From an uncultured Carnobacterium sp. (GTDB lineage Bacteria; Bacillota; Bacilli; Lactobacillales; Aerococcaceae), in contig CAJPNA010000066.1 of NCBI GenBank assembly GCA_905371865.1, positions 1-7,354 of the forward strand: a DNA stretch of 7,354 nt. The letters are read 5' to 3'. Positions 1 through 7,322 of this stretch are shown here, piece by piece (position 1 is the stretch's first letter; each line of letters starts with the position of its first letter). The notes under the pieces were generated by a model that saw only the letters and a list, made by a program, of their open reading frames with translations, ran no database searches and was not told the DNA's origin. Both the position numbers and the translations under genes were made by a program.

Positions 1-1147
1 CGTAAACGACCATTTCACGGACATTTTCAAGAGAGGGTTCTAATTCCTCAAAACCATTTCCACGATCTAATCCACCAGCAATCAATACAACAGATTGATT
101 TGTAAAACTAAGTAATGCTGTTTGTGTCGCAATAATATTTGTTGCTTTTGAATCATTGTAGAATTTACGACCTTCAATAGTCTTCACATATTGTGTACGA
201 TGTTTTACTCCATGGAATGAACGAACTGCTTTTTCAATTCCTTCATTGGTTGCACCTTGTAATTTACTAATCGCAACTGCAGCTAACACGTTCTCAATAT
301 TTTGAACGCCTGGCACTTGAATCGCTTCAAGAGGCATAACTGTGTCTCCATTAAAGTAAATCATAGTTTCATCTGCATACGCACCTTGTTCTAGCACTGA
401 TTTACGGCTGAAAGCTACTAAGGTTGCTTTTGTATGACCTTTAATAAACTCAAATAACTCTGGGAAATCCGCATTATAAACAAGGAAATCCTCTTTTGTT
501 TGATTCTTGGTGATTTGTAATTTTGCTTTCACATATTCTTCACGAGACCCATGATAATCCAAATGAGCACTAAAGATGTTTACGATACACGCCACTTTAG
601 GGCAAAATTCTTCAATTCCCATCAATTGGAACGAGGATAGCTCAGTAATATATAAGTCTGTTTCTTTGGAATCTTCTGCTAATTGCGATAAAGGTACTCC
701 GATATTTCCGCAGGCGAATGTTCTTCTTTCAGGAAAAGATTCTTGTAGCATTAAGTTCGTTAATGTCGTTGTTGTAGTTTTCCCATTAGAACCCGTGATT
801 CCTAAAATCGTCCCTTCCATCACTCGAGATGCAATTTCGATTTCTGAAAACACAGGTAATCCCTTTTCTACGGCTTTAGCAACAAGAGGATTAGAGTAAG
901 GAATTCCAGGGTTTTTAACAATGCAATCAACAGTTTTATCAAGTAATTCTAACGGATGCCCTCCTGAGACAACTTTAATCCCTTCAGCTACTAACCCTTG
1001 TGCGTCAACACTTTCTTCAAGTGGTGTTCGATCGTTCACCGTCACATCAGCTCCTAGATAGTGTAGCAATTTCGCTACATTCACTCCACTTTTAGCAAGT
1101 CCTATGACAAGTATTTTTTTATTTTCAAACTCTTGTGTATTGCGCAC
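1..1147 (-). CDS. murD: MurD, UDP-N-acetylmuramoyl-L-alanine--D-glutamate ligase (3' end outside window)
   Basis: Cytoplasmic Mur ligase that adds D-glutamate to UDP-MurNAc-L-Ala using ATP. I read 382 codons with no stop, from a GTG at 1147 down to base 2; family members are about 450 residues, so roughly the last 70 are missing beyond the window edge. Seen in the translation: the N-terminal nucleotide-binding start GLAKSG (about 16-21), the ATP loop GSNGKTT (119-125), ELSSFQLMG, HLDYHGS followed by AKLQI with K209 as the likely carbamylated lysine, NIENVLAA, HRTQ (316-319), NDSKATN (331-337) and AGGLDRG near the edge. The GTG is preferred over an in-frame ATG at 1174 because AGGAGG lies 7 bases before the GTG, while no ribosome site precedes the ATG. 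It follows mraY after an 89-bp gap that holds a hairpin. The reading frame looks intact. Identity is secure; only the start codon is slightly open. Confidence 0.96.
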   Translation of the reverse strand, partial: MRNTQEFENKKILVIGLAKSGVNVAKLLHYLGADVTVNDRTPLEESVDAQGLVAEGIKVVSGGHPLELLDKTVDCIVKNPGIPYSNPLVAKAVEKGLPVFSEIEIASRVMEGTILGITGSNGKTTTTTLTNLMLQESFPERRTFACGNIGVPLSQLAEDSKETDLYITELSSFQLMGIEEFCPKVACIVNIFSAHLDYHGSREEYVKAKLQITKNQTKEDFLVYNADFPELFEFIKGHTKATLVAFSRKSVLEQGAYADETMIYFNGDTVMPLEAIQVPGVQNIENVLAAVAISKLQGATNEGIEKAVRSFHGVKHRTQYVKTIEGRKFYNDSKATNIIATQTALLSFTNQSVVLIAGGLDRGNGFEELEPSLENVREMVVY

Positions 1148-1154
1148 AATGATT

Positions 1155-1160
1155 CCTCCT
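1155..1160 (-). promoter_or_regulatory. murD ribosome binding site (AGGAGG)
   Basis: A perfect AGGAGG on the minus strand is separated by 7 bases from the GTG at 1147. It lies inside the reading frame of an alternative ATG start at 1174, so it decides in favour of the GTG start for murD. Confidence 0.85.
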
Positions 1161-1183
1161 ATTTTTGTTTTCATTATGTATAT

Positions 1184-1216
1184 GGAGAAAGGCTGGACAA
1201 AAATGGCCAGCTCTCC
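1184..1216 (-). other. Inverted repeat / RNA hairpin in the mraY-murD gap
   Basis: On the plus strand GGAGA (1184-1188) can pair with TCTCC (1212-1216) and GCTGG (1192-1196) with CCAGC (1207-1211). This gives two stacked 5-bp stems with a 3-base bulge (1189-1191) on one side and a 10-base apical loop, in which CA/TG could pair further. In the mRNA sense the 3' arm is followed by ATATACATAATG rather than a run of U, so it does not look like a standard intrinsic terminator. It sits 37 bases upstream of the murD GTG, clear of the AGGAGG. It may be an mRNA-stability or processing element or a weak attenuator; which one is not decidable from sequence. Confidence 0.6.
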
Positions 1217-1236
1217 GTTAAAATATGTTAGTTTTC

Positions 1237-2193
1237 TTAAAAAATAATTGCAACAATTAGCCCTGCAACTAAACCGACAGCACTAAAGACTGAAACGATT
1301 TTTACTTCTTTCCATCCACTCATTTCAAAATGATGATGAATAGGACTCATTTTAAAAATACGTTTCCCTGTCAATTTAAATGAGCCTACTTGAAGGATGA
1401 CACTAAGTGTTTCAAGAACGAAAATAATTCCTACAAGAAGTAAAGTCCATTCTTTATGAAGCATAATGGAAATAATAGCAAGTCCTGCTCCCAGAGCTAA
1501 TGAACCCACATCCCCCATGAAGACTTTCGCTGGTTTCCAGTTGAATAATAAGAATCCTGCTAATCCCCCTACTACACAAAAGCAAAATACAGCAATTGAA
1601 TTTTGCCCAGCATGAGTTGCAATAATTCCGTAAGTTGCATAAGCAATAATATTTGTTGAAGCAGCTAATCCATCTAATCCATCTGTTAAATTCACTGCAT
1701 TAGAAAAACCTGCAATCCAAATAATTGTAAAGAAAGCAAAAACTATAATACTATTCACTTCTCCAAGCAGTGGGAGGTAAATAAGCGGTTGATTCCCACT
1801 CAAAAGATATATTGCTACGAAAATAGCAGCTCCTAATAATTGAAGAACAAACTTTTCGTGACTTTTTAATCCTTCATTTTGTTTCTTAAACACCTTAATA
1901 TAGTCATCAAGAAATCCGATAGACCCAAAGAAAGCAAAGCCGATAACACCACTTAATAACACAAAATTGAAATGACCAAAAACGGCCCCCATAATTAAAC
2001 TCGATAAACTAATCATACATAGAAATACTAGCCCACCCATCGTTGGTGTCCCACTTTTAGATTTATGCCATGATGGCCCCTCATCTAAAGTCGTTTGTCC
2101 TAACTGTTTGATTTTCATAAATTGAATAAAATGTGGTTCGGCAATTATTGTCGCTAGAAACGATAAACCAACTGCTAAAATGATTTCAATCAT
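1237..2193 (-). CDS. mraY: MraY, phospho-N-acetylmuramoyl-pentapeptide transferase
   Basis: Polytopic membrane enzyme that transfers phospho-MurNAc-pentapeptide from UDP to undecaprenyl phosphate, making lipid I on the inner face of the membrane. The 318-residue length fits Gram-positive MraY (about 320). Visible family signatures in order: DEGPSWHKSKSGTPTMGG (37-54), the aspartate pair in FLDDYIK (94-100, D96-D97), NAVNLTDGLDGLA (165-177, with D171 the likely metal-binding residue), FMGDVGSLALG (225-235) and the cytoplasmic histidine loop PIHHHFE (284-290). About ten hydrophobic segments separate these loops, starting at residues 2-20 and ending at the C terminus. The start ATG has AAAGGAG 6 bases upstream. 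It lies 20 bp after murE, so the two are probably cotranscribed, and is followed by the hairpin-containing gap before murD. All signature residues are present and no defect is seen. Confidence 0.98.
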   Translation of the reverse strand: MIEIILAVGLSFLATIIAEPHFIQFMKIKQLGQTTLDEGPSWHKSKSGTPTMGGLVFLCMISLSSLIMGAVFGHFNFVLLSGVIGFAFFGSIGFLDDYIKVFKKQNEGLKSHEKFVLQLLGAAIFVAIYLLSGNQPLIYLPLLGEVNSIIVFAFFTIIWIAGFSNAVNLTDGLDGLAASTNIIAYATYGIIATHAGQNSIAVFCFCVVGGLAGFLLFNWKPAKVFMGDVGSLALGAGLAIISIMLHKEWTLLLVGIIFVLETLSVILQVGSFKLTGKRIFKMSPIHHHFEMSGWKEVKIVSVFSAVGLVAGLIVAIIF

Positions 2194-2213
2194 AATATTC
2201 TCCTTTTTCTACC

Positions 2214-3707
2214 CTAGTTCTTATACCCTAATTTTTCAAGTGCTTGAACAACTGTCTCCACTTCATTATAAGGAATATACTCTTCACCAAGAACTTGGTA
2301 AGGTTCAACACCTTTACCAGCAAACAATAAGATATCTCCTTCTTGAGCGAGTTCTAACGCTCGTTCTATTGCTTGCTTTCTATCGTCTACACATTCATAT
2401 GGAGTATTCTCATTTTTTCTGCCCGATAATATTTCAGAGTATATTTTTTTTAAAGGCTCCTGTCTAGGATTGTCTGCTGTTAAAATGACATAATCAGATT
2501 TTTCAAAAGCAATCTCTCCTAGTTCTGGTCTCATACTAGAATCTCGATTTCCTCCACTATGTCCCATAATCGTGATTACGCGATTTATTTTCACATCTTC
2601 AAGTGTTGACAATACATTTTTTAATCCATCTGGAGTATGTGCAAAATCGATAATGACTTGGAATGGCTGTCCTTGTTGAATCAGTTGCATACGTCCGCCT
2701 ACTCCAGGAAACTTTGCAATTTTTTCAATTGCTCTTGGTAAAGGAATTCCATTGACAATTGCTACTCCAAAGGCTGCCAACACATTGTAAACATTAAACA
2801 AACCAATCATTGGAATTGTTACAGGAAATTTCTCACCGTTAACGGTTACAACGAAAGACGTCATGGCGCCATTGGTTTGAATTTCACTAGCACGAATATC
2901 GGATCCTTCTGTAAAACCATAGGAAATAACTTCAGCTGAAGTAGAATATGCAAATTGCTCAAAACATTCCTGATCGCGGTTTAAAATAGCTACGCGTGGC
3001 TTCCTATTTTTCGAATGATTTCCTAATTGTGAAAACAATAGGCTCTTTGCATGAGCATAGTTTTCCATTGTTTTATGCAAGTCTAAATGCTCGTGTGTTA
3101 AGTTAGTGAAAACAGCAATATTATAGTCTACTCCCCAAACACGACCCAATTGAAGTGCATGAGAAGAAACTTCCATAATACAAGTTTCTCCTCCAATATT
3201 TTTTAATTCTTGTAATGTTTCATGAACCGTTAAAATTTCTGGAGTCGTATTTCTTGTTTCAATTCTCTTATCACCAATTTTACGATACATCGTTCCCACA
3301 AGAGCTGTAGGTTTCTTTAACTCCTCTAGTAAATAATCTACCATATGTGTAACAGTAGTTTTTCCATTTGTTCCTGTAACACCAATCATATTTAAGGACT
3401 CTGAAGGATAACTATAGAAATGATTCGCAAAAATCGTCATCACTCGAGTCACATCTTTCACATAAATCACAGGGGCATCTCCCACTTGTTCTTTAATTGA
3501 TTTCGATGCAACAAACACACTAGCACCTAGCTCCTTTGCTTTCCCCGCAAAAAGATGACCGTCTACTGTTACTCCTTCGATACAGAAAAACATTGTATTG
3601 AGCACAACTTTACGCGAATCTTGAGCTAATTTATCTACAACGATATTTTCTAAAGAGCCTTCCACTCGTTTAATGACTAATAAATCCGCTAGTTCTTTCG
3701 CAAACAT
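2214..3707 (-). CDS. murE: MurE, UDP-MurNAc-tripeptide synthetase, probably meso-diaminopimelate-adding
   Basis: ATP-dependent cytoplasmic ligase that adds the third amino acid to UDP-MurNAc-L-Ala-D-Glu. At 497 residues it is full length. Seen in order: N-terminal substrate-binding domain (about 1-105) with DSRKV (30-34), ATP loop GTNGKTT (112-118), NTTPE (153-157), EVSSHAL (179-185), TNLTHEHLDLH (201-211), AHAKSLLF with K221 as the likely carbamylated lysine, GLFNVYNVLAA (302-312), DFAHTPDG (354-361), MGHSGGNRDSSMRP (381-394), DNPR (412-415) and AGKGVEPYQ (463-471). In characterised MurE enzymes DNPR marks meso-diaminopimelate use, whereas lysine enzymes such as that of Staphylococcus carry DNPA; DAP specificity is therefore predicted, not proven. 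The residues after DNPR read QEPL rather than the common xEDP. The start has AAGGAGG 6 bases upstream and lies 16 bp after the PBP stop, so they share an operon. Confidence 0.96.
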   Translation of the reverse strand: MFAKELADLLVIKRVEGSLENIVVDKLAQDSRKVVLNTMFFCIEGVTVDGHLFAGKAKELGASVFVASKSIKEQVGDAPVIYVKDVTRVMTIFANHFYSYPSESLNMIGVTGTNGKTTVTHMVDYLLEELKKPTALVGTMYRKIGDKRIETRNTTPEILTVHETLQELKNIGGETCIMEVSSHALQLGRVWGVDYNIAVFTNLTHEHLDLHKTMENYAHAKSLLFSQLGNHSKNRKPRVAILNRDQECFEQFAYSTSAEVISYGFTEGSDIRASEIQTNGAMTSFVVTVNGEKFPVTIPMIGLFNVYNVLAAFGVAIVNGIPLPRAIEKIAKFPGVGGRMQLIQQGQPFQVIIDFAHTPDGLKNVLSTLEDVKINRVITIMGHSGGNRDSSMRPELGEIAFEKSDYVILTADNPRQEPLKKIYSEILSGRKNENTPYECVDDRKQAIERALELAQEGDILLFAGKGVEPYQVLGEEYIPYNEVETVVQALEKLGYKN

Positions 3708-3723
3708 GTTCTTCCTCCTTCTT

Positions 3724-5511
3724 TTACTCAGAGAGTCTTGAATATTCTAAGCTTCTCTTCATTAATGGATTGAAAATTTCTTTAAGAATTGTATTCCCAG
3801 TTACAGCCACCCGAGGTTGTTTAACCGTAACATATAAAATATATTTTGGATTATTATAAGGTGCAAAACCAACTACAGAGAAAATATAATTATTTCCACT
3901 AGAGTAGTATTTACCTGTTTCTGGATTAATAATTTCAGCAGTCCCCGTTTTGGCCGCTACTTCTTCTCCATCGATATTAAACTCATAAGCAGTTCCATTT
4001 TTCATACGAGTTGCTTGATATAAATATTCAAGTGTTTTTTTAGCTGCCTCAGAAGAAATGACTTTCCCTAATGAGTTTACTGGATTAGGTGTTTCTTTGC
4101 CCGTGTTAGGATCTGTAAAATGATCCACTAAACGTAATTTTTGCATTTGGCCACCATTAGCAAGGGCCGTGAAAGCTTGCATCATTTGATACACCGTAAC
4201 CGTAATCCCTTGTCCAAAACCAGTAGATAATTGTTGTAAATAGGAATTAAATGGATTTGAACCAGATATTTCATTTGCAAATCCTGAATTAGTAGATTTA
4301 CTAAATCCAAATGCTTCTAAATATTGTTTCCATTTTTCGACACCTATCTTTTGAATAACATGAACAAAGGCCACGTTACTAGAATGGGCTAACCCTTCTA
4401 AATAGGTAATATTTCCCCAACCTACTTTATTATAATCCCTAACTAAGTCAGTATAAATCTTTACACTACCGGATTGGTATCTTTCATTTGGGTCAAAAAG
4501 CCCTTCATTAATTGCTGCAGCTAAGGCCAAAACTTTCATAGTTGAACCTGGCTCGTAAGCTTGATCGGTTAGAAGGTTATTCCACTGAATATCAATTCCC
4601 TCTTTTGTCGTAGAGTTATAAGTAGGACGTTGCGTAGCCGCTAAAATATTGCCACTTTTTGGATCCACTAACATAGCAGTCATTTGAACAGGTTGATACT
4701 GCTTATCTGCAGCACTGACTAGGGATTCTAAATAAGTTTGAAGTCTCTTATCCAATGTCAAAGTAATATCTTTTCCATCTTGTGGTTGTTTAGTCACTTT
4801 TTCAGTATCAGAAATCACATACCCATTTCCATCAACAGTATATTCTACTTCTCCTGCTGTTCCTGTTAATTGTTCATTATAAAGGCCTTCTAACCCAGTC
4901 TTCCCAACTAAAGAAATAGTCGTTTTATGATCAACAGCTTCCTCAACAGAATCCGTATATCCAATTAAATGCGAAGCAAAAACCCCATTTGGATAGTATC
5001 TTGCAGGGCTCTCTGAAAACTTAATTCCGGGAAGTTTCTCCGCTTCAATTTTGTCTTTTACTTGAACTGAAAGATTTTTTCCGGCATTTCCAAATTCGAC
5101 TTGAGAAACATCCTTCTGACTTAAAATTTTTACAATTTCCTCTTTCGAAAGATAAAGATGTTTCGACAAGACTTCAGCCGTCTTATTAATATCTGTTACA
5201 TAATCAGGTGTTTCTGCATTCTTACTCCATTGGTCGGTTAAAATCGCATAAATGGAATAATTCGTTGCATCCACTGCAATAGGACTCCCGCTGGCATCAT
5301 AGATGGTTCCACGTTTAGCCGCTAAAGTCCGTTTCTGATGAATTTTATCATTAATTTCTGCTCGTAAATCTACATTATGGATATTTCCTAAAACCATGAT
5401 TCTAAAGAAACGCATAGAAAAAATGAGAAATAAGACACTAGCGAGTCCCATTAAAATAAAGCTCGCTCGACGCCTATTTCTCGCAATATTATTGTTATTC
5501 ATTTTTTTCAT
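3724..5511 (-). CDS. Class B penicillin-binding protein, FtsI/Pbp2X-type septal transpeptidase, lacking PASTA domains
   Basis: Membrane-anchored D,D-transpeptidase that crosslinks septal peptidoglycan; homologues are called pbpB, pbpX, pbp2X or ftsI. In its 595 residues I see a short basic cytoplasmic tail (RNRRR, 11-15), one transmembrane helix (about 17-37), the N-terminal pedestal/dimerisation domain beginning at RGTIYDASG (67-75) and including ARYYPNG and GKTGLEG, then the transpeptidase domain (about 265-585). The catalytic motifs are complete: STMK (323-326, nucleophile S323), SSN (377-379) and KTGTA (521-525). STMK/SSN matches the Pbp2X pattern. The protein ends in SLEYSRLSE right after the transpeptidase fold, whereas Gram-positive Pbp2X/PbpB homologues are usually above 700 residues with two C-terminal PASTA repeats; no remnant lies in the 16 bp before murE. 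The start ATG overlaps the ftsL stop (ATGA) and has AGGAA 9 bases upstream; M4 is a possible alternative start. Confidence 0.95.
   Translation of the reverse strand: MKKMNNNNIARNRRRASFILMGLASVLFLIFSMRFFRIMVLGNIHNVDLRAEINDKIHQKRTLAAKRGTIYDASGSPIAVDATNYSIYAILTDQWSKNAETPDYVTDINKTAEVLSKHLYLSKEEIVKILSQKDVSQVEFGNAGKNLSVQVKDKIEAEKLPGIKFSESPARYYPNGVFASHLIGYTDSVEEAVDHKTTISLVGKTGLEGLYNEQLTGTAGEVEYTVDGNGYVISDTEKVTKQPQDGKDITLTLDKRLQTYLESLVSAADKQYQPVQMTAMLVDPKSGNILAATQRPTYNSTTKEGIDIQWNNLLTDQAYEPGSTMKVLALAAAINEGLFDPNERYQSGSVKIYTDLVRDYNKVGWGNITYLEGLAHSSNVAFVHVIQKIGVEKWKQYLEAFGFSKSTNSGFANEISGSNPFNSYLQQLSTGFGQGITVTVYQMMQAFTALANGGQMQKLRLVDHFTDPNTGKETPNPVNSLGKVISSEAAKKTLEYLYQATRMKNGTAYEFNIDGEEVAAKTGTAEIINPETGKYYSSGNNYIFSVVGFAPYNNPKYILYVTVKQPRVAVTGNTILKEIFNPLMKRSLEYSRLSE
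5508..5511 (-). other. ATGA stop/start overlap of ftsL and the PBP gene
   Basis: The ftsL stop TGA (5510-5508) and the PBP start ATG (5511-5509) share bases as ATGA. Such overlaps commonly couple translation of the second gene to termination of the first, which would keep FtsL and its transpeptidase partner in proportion. An AGGAA ribosome site lies inside the end of ftsL, 9 bases upstream. The overlap is seen directly; coupling is inferred. Confidence 0.8.
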
Positions 5512-5879
5512 CGTCCAACATTCCTAACATTTTCTTCATTCATCTTCAAGCCTTGTTCATTTGCAATACGATTGACACGGTCATATTGAGACAATTCTTG
5601 AGTTGATTGAAGTAAAGTATTATTTTCCCGTTGAATTAGTGTTGTTTGTGATTCAATATCCTGTAATTGTCTGTTTTTATTAGCAACAATCATGCTAGCG
5701 ACAATTGTCATTGTTGCTAAGAACGCCAAAACCACTCCTGAAAGAATTAAAACTTGCATTAAGTTTGCTTTTTGTTTTTCTTCAGGAATCGAAGTGACTT
5801 CTTGGCCTTTACGAACTAGAGGCGTTTGCTTAGGCACACTCACATTCAACGTGTCTACATATTTTTCTGCTAATGCCAC
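5508..5879 (-). CDS. ftsL: FtsL, bitopic cell-division protein
   Basis: Small divisome protein that works with DivIB/FtsQ and DivIC/FtsB to bring the septal transpeptidase to midcell and control it. FtsL is poorly conserved in sequence, so the call rests on architecture and position. The 123 residues comprise a cytoplasmic N-terminal part (1-40), one transmembrane helix (about 42-65), then a predicted outward-facing coiled coil (about 68-98, rich in Q, E, L and N) and a C-terminal segment with RVNRIANEQGLKM resembling other Gram-positive FtsL proteins. The start is GTG at 5879 with GAAGGG 7 bases upstream; the reading frame upstream hits the rsmH stop codon, so no earlier start exists. It lies 21 bp after rsmH and overlaps the PBP gene by four bases, the standard mraZ-rsmH-ftsL-pbp order. 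Confidence 0.93.
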   Translation of the reverse strand: MALAEKYVDTLNVSVPKQTPLVRKGQEVTSIPEEKQKANLMQVLILSGVVLAFLATMTIVASMIVANKNRQLQDIESQTTLIQRENNTLLQSTQELSQYDRVNRIANEQGLKMNEENVRNVGR

Positions 5880-5900
5880 TAGTAATCCCTTCTTTCTAAA

Positions 5901-6845
5901 TTATCCTTTGTTTTTTTCAATGACTCTTAACTTCGCACTTTGCGAACGAGAGTTTTCTGTTATTTCTTCTAAACTTGGTAAAATTGGTTTTTTATTTACT
6001 AACTGAAACGGGGCTTTTTCCTCTTCCATTGGTAAAATCGGTAGGTTCTTCGGTGCTTTTTCAACTGTACTTTGTTGTTTAAACATCGTCTTCACGATTC
6101 GATCTTCCAATGAATGGAAAGAAATAACACTTATTCTTCCACCAATCGAAACCACTTCAAACGCTTGCTCCAAAGAATCTTCTATCGCTGCTAATTCATC
6201 ATTTACAGCAATACGAATTGCTTGAAAAATTCTCTTAGCAGGATGTCCGCCTTTTCTTCTTGCTGCTGCAGGAATACTATCACGAATAATATCCACTAGC
6301 TCCCCAGTTGTCTCAATTCTATGTTGGGCACGAATGCGTTCAATATTACGAGCAATTTGTTTTGAAAACTTTTCTTCTCCATATCGATAAAAAATTCTCA
6401 CTAACTCTTCATAGCTCCATTCATTAACGATTTCTTCTGCAGTTAACAGAGCACTTTGATCCATTCGCATATCCAGTTTAGTGTTTTGATGATAGCTGAA
6501 TCCTCTCTCGATTTGATCAAGTTGCGGAGATGAAACACCTAAGTCATATAAAATCCCATCTACTGTAGAAACTCCTAGTTTTCCTAGTTCTTTCTTTAGT
6601 TGACGAAAATTTGCATGAATAAAAGTCACTTTTCCTTCTTCTACTTCTTTAGCAAGACGAACTTTTGCATATTGAATGGCTTGCATATCTTGATCAAAGC
6701 AATAAAGATGCCCTGTCGTTAATTGGCTAAGTAAGTATTGACTATGTCCCGCACCACCCAGTGTACAATCTACGTAGATTCCGTCTGGCTTAATGGATAA
6801 TGCATCTACCGTTTCATGTAGCAATACAGTGATATGTTTAAACAT
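5901..6845 (-). CDS. rsmH: RsmH (MraW), 16S rRNA m4C1402 N4-methyltransferase
   Basis: SAM-dependent enzyme that N4-methylates C1402 (E. coli numbering) in the P-site region of 16S rRNA. Its 314 residues match the usual 305-320. Visible motifs: HITVLLHE at the N terminus (4-11), the SAM-binding loop DCTLGGAGHS (26-35), acidic FDQD (50-53), DLGVSSPQLD (101-110), RGFSYH with LDMRMD (114-129), HPAKRIFQAIRI (201-212), SFHSLEDR (242-249) and the C-terminal NSRSQSAKLR (298-307), close to the family's RSRSAKLR. The part between (about 130-215) is the helical insert domain typical of RsmH. The start ATG follows mraZ by 14 bp and has a purine-rich GGGAAGGGA upstream rather than a perfect AGGAGG. Although not a wall enzyme, it is nearly always found here between mraZ and ftsL. 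No defect is seen. Confidence 0.98.
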   Translation of the reverse strand: MFKHITVLLHETVDALSIKPDGIYVDCTLGGAGHSQYLLSQLTTGHLYCFDQDMQAIQYAKVRLAKEVEEGKVTFIHANFRQLKKELGKLGVSTVDGILYDLGVSSPQLDQIERGFSYHQNTKLDMRMDQSALLTAEEIVNEWSYEELVRIFYRYGEEKFSKQIARNIERIRAQHRIETTGELVDIIRDSIPAAARRKGGHPAKRIFQAIRIAVNDELAAIEDSLEQAFEVVSIGGRISVISFHSLEDRIVKTMFKQQSTVEKAPKNLPILPMEEEKAPFQLVNKKPILPSLEEITENSRSQSAKLRVIEKNKG

Positions 6846-6859
6846 GGTCCCTTCCCTTT

Positions 6860-7291
6860 CTAAAAGCCAAAATCAATCATATTTTCGGCCAATTCTTCAA
6901 AATTCTCTTCTGTTTCAGCAATATATTCTTGCCAACGTTCTTCGTTCCAAATCTCAATACGATCATTATTTCCGATAACGCGACAATTTTTTTCTAATCC
7001 CGCATACGCGCGAAGCGTTTGAGAGATATTCACACGGCCTTGCTTATCAAATTCCACTTCAATCGCAGCAGAGTTCATAAAACGAGTAAAACCACGCGCA
7101 TCTTTTTTAGACTGTGGCAAGTCTCGTAATTTATTCTGAATGAGCTCCCATTGTTCGAGAGGATAACCGTATAAACAGCCATCAAGTCCGCGTGTCACGA
7201 TAAAGGTGAAACCTAAATCTTCACGAAACTTAGCAGGCACAATCATACGTCCTTTTGCATCAATAGTATGTTGATATTCACCGATTAACAT
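6860..7291 (-). CDS. mraZ: MraZ, transcriptional regulator of the dcw operon
   Basis: DNA-binding protein of the SpoVT-AbrB fold that forms ring-shaped oligomers and controls its own operon; in E. coli it represses the cluster and in Mollicutes it activates it. The 143-residue length is standard. The two tandem AbrB-like half-domains are visible through their DxxGR motifs: DAKGRMIVPAKFRE (11-24) and DKQGRVNISQTLR (82-94). The conserved stretch ARGFTRFMNSAA (65-76) lies between them. It is the first gene of the unit. The start is clear, with GGAGGAG 5 bases before the ATG, and the protein begins MLIGEYQHTID like other Gram-positive MraZ. GTGG boxes directly upstream are probable binding sites for this protein, so autoregulation is likely. 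Confidence 0.98.
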   Translation of the reverse strand: MLIGEYQHTIDAKGRMIVPAKFREDLGFTFIVTRGLDGCLYGYPLEQWELIQNKLRDLPQSKKDARGFTRFMNSAAIEVEFDKQGRVNISQTLRAYAGLEKNCRVIGNNDRIEIWNEERWQEYIAETEENFEELAENMIDFGF

Positions 7292-7322
7292 GCAGACTCC
7301 TCCATTCCAATAATTTTAGTAA

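Noticed and set aside
576..899. Plus-strand open frame of 107 codons
   Set aside because: It lies antisense inside murD, whose frame has clear motifs throughout, and it resembles no protein family I know; a shadow frame.
1184..1216. Intrinsic terminator between mraY and murD
   Set aside because: The stem is real but neither side is followed by a U-run (ATATACATAATG in the mRNA sense), so it was recorded as a hairpin of unknown role rather than a terminator.
2180..2467. Plus-strand open frame of 95 codons
   Set aside because: It is antisense to the 3' end of murE and the murE-mraY junction, with low-complexity hydrophobic content and no ribosome site noted; a shadow frame.
5692..6006. Plus-strand open frame of 104 codons
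   Set aside because: It is antisense to ftsL and the end of rsmH, both well supported by architecture and gene order.
6793..6978. Plus-strand open frame of 61 codons
   Set aside because: It spans the mraZ-rsmH junction in antisense and has no recognisable features.
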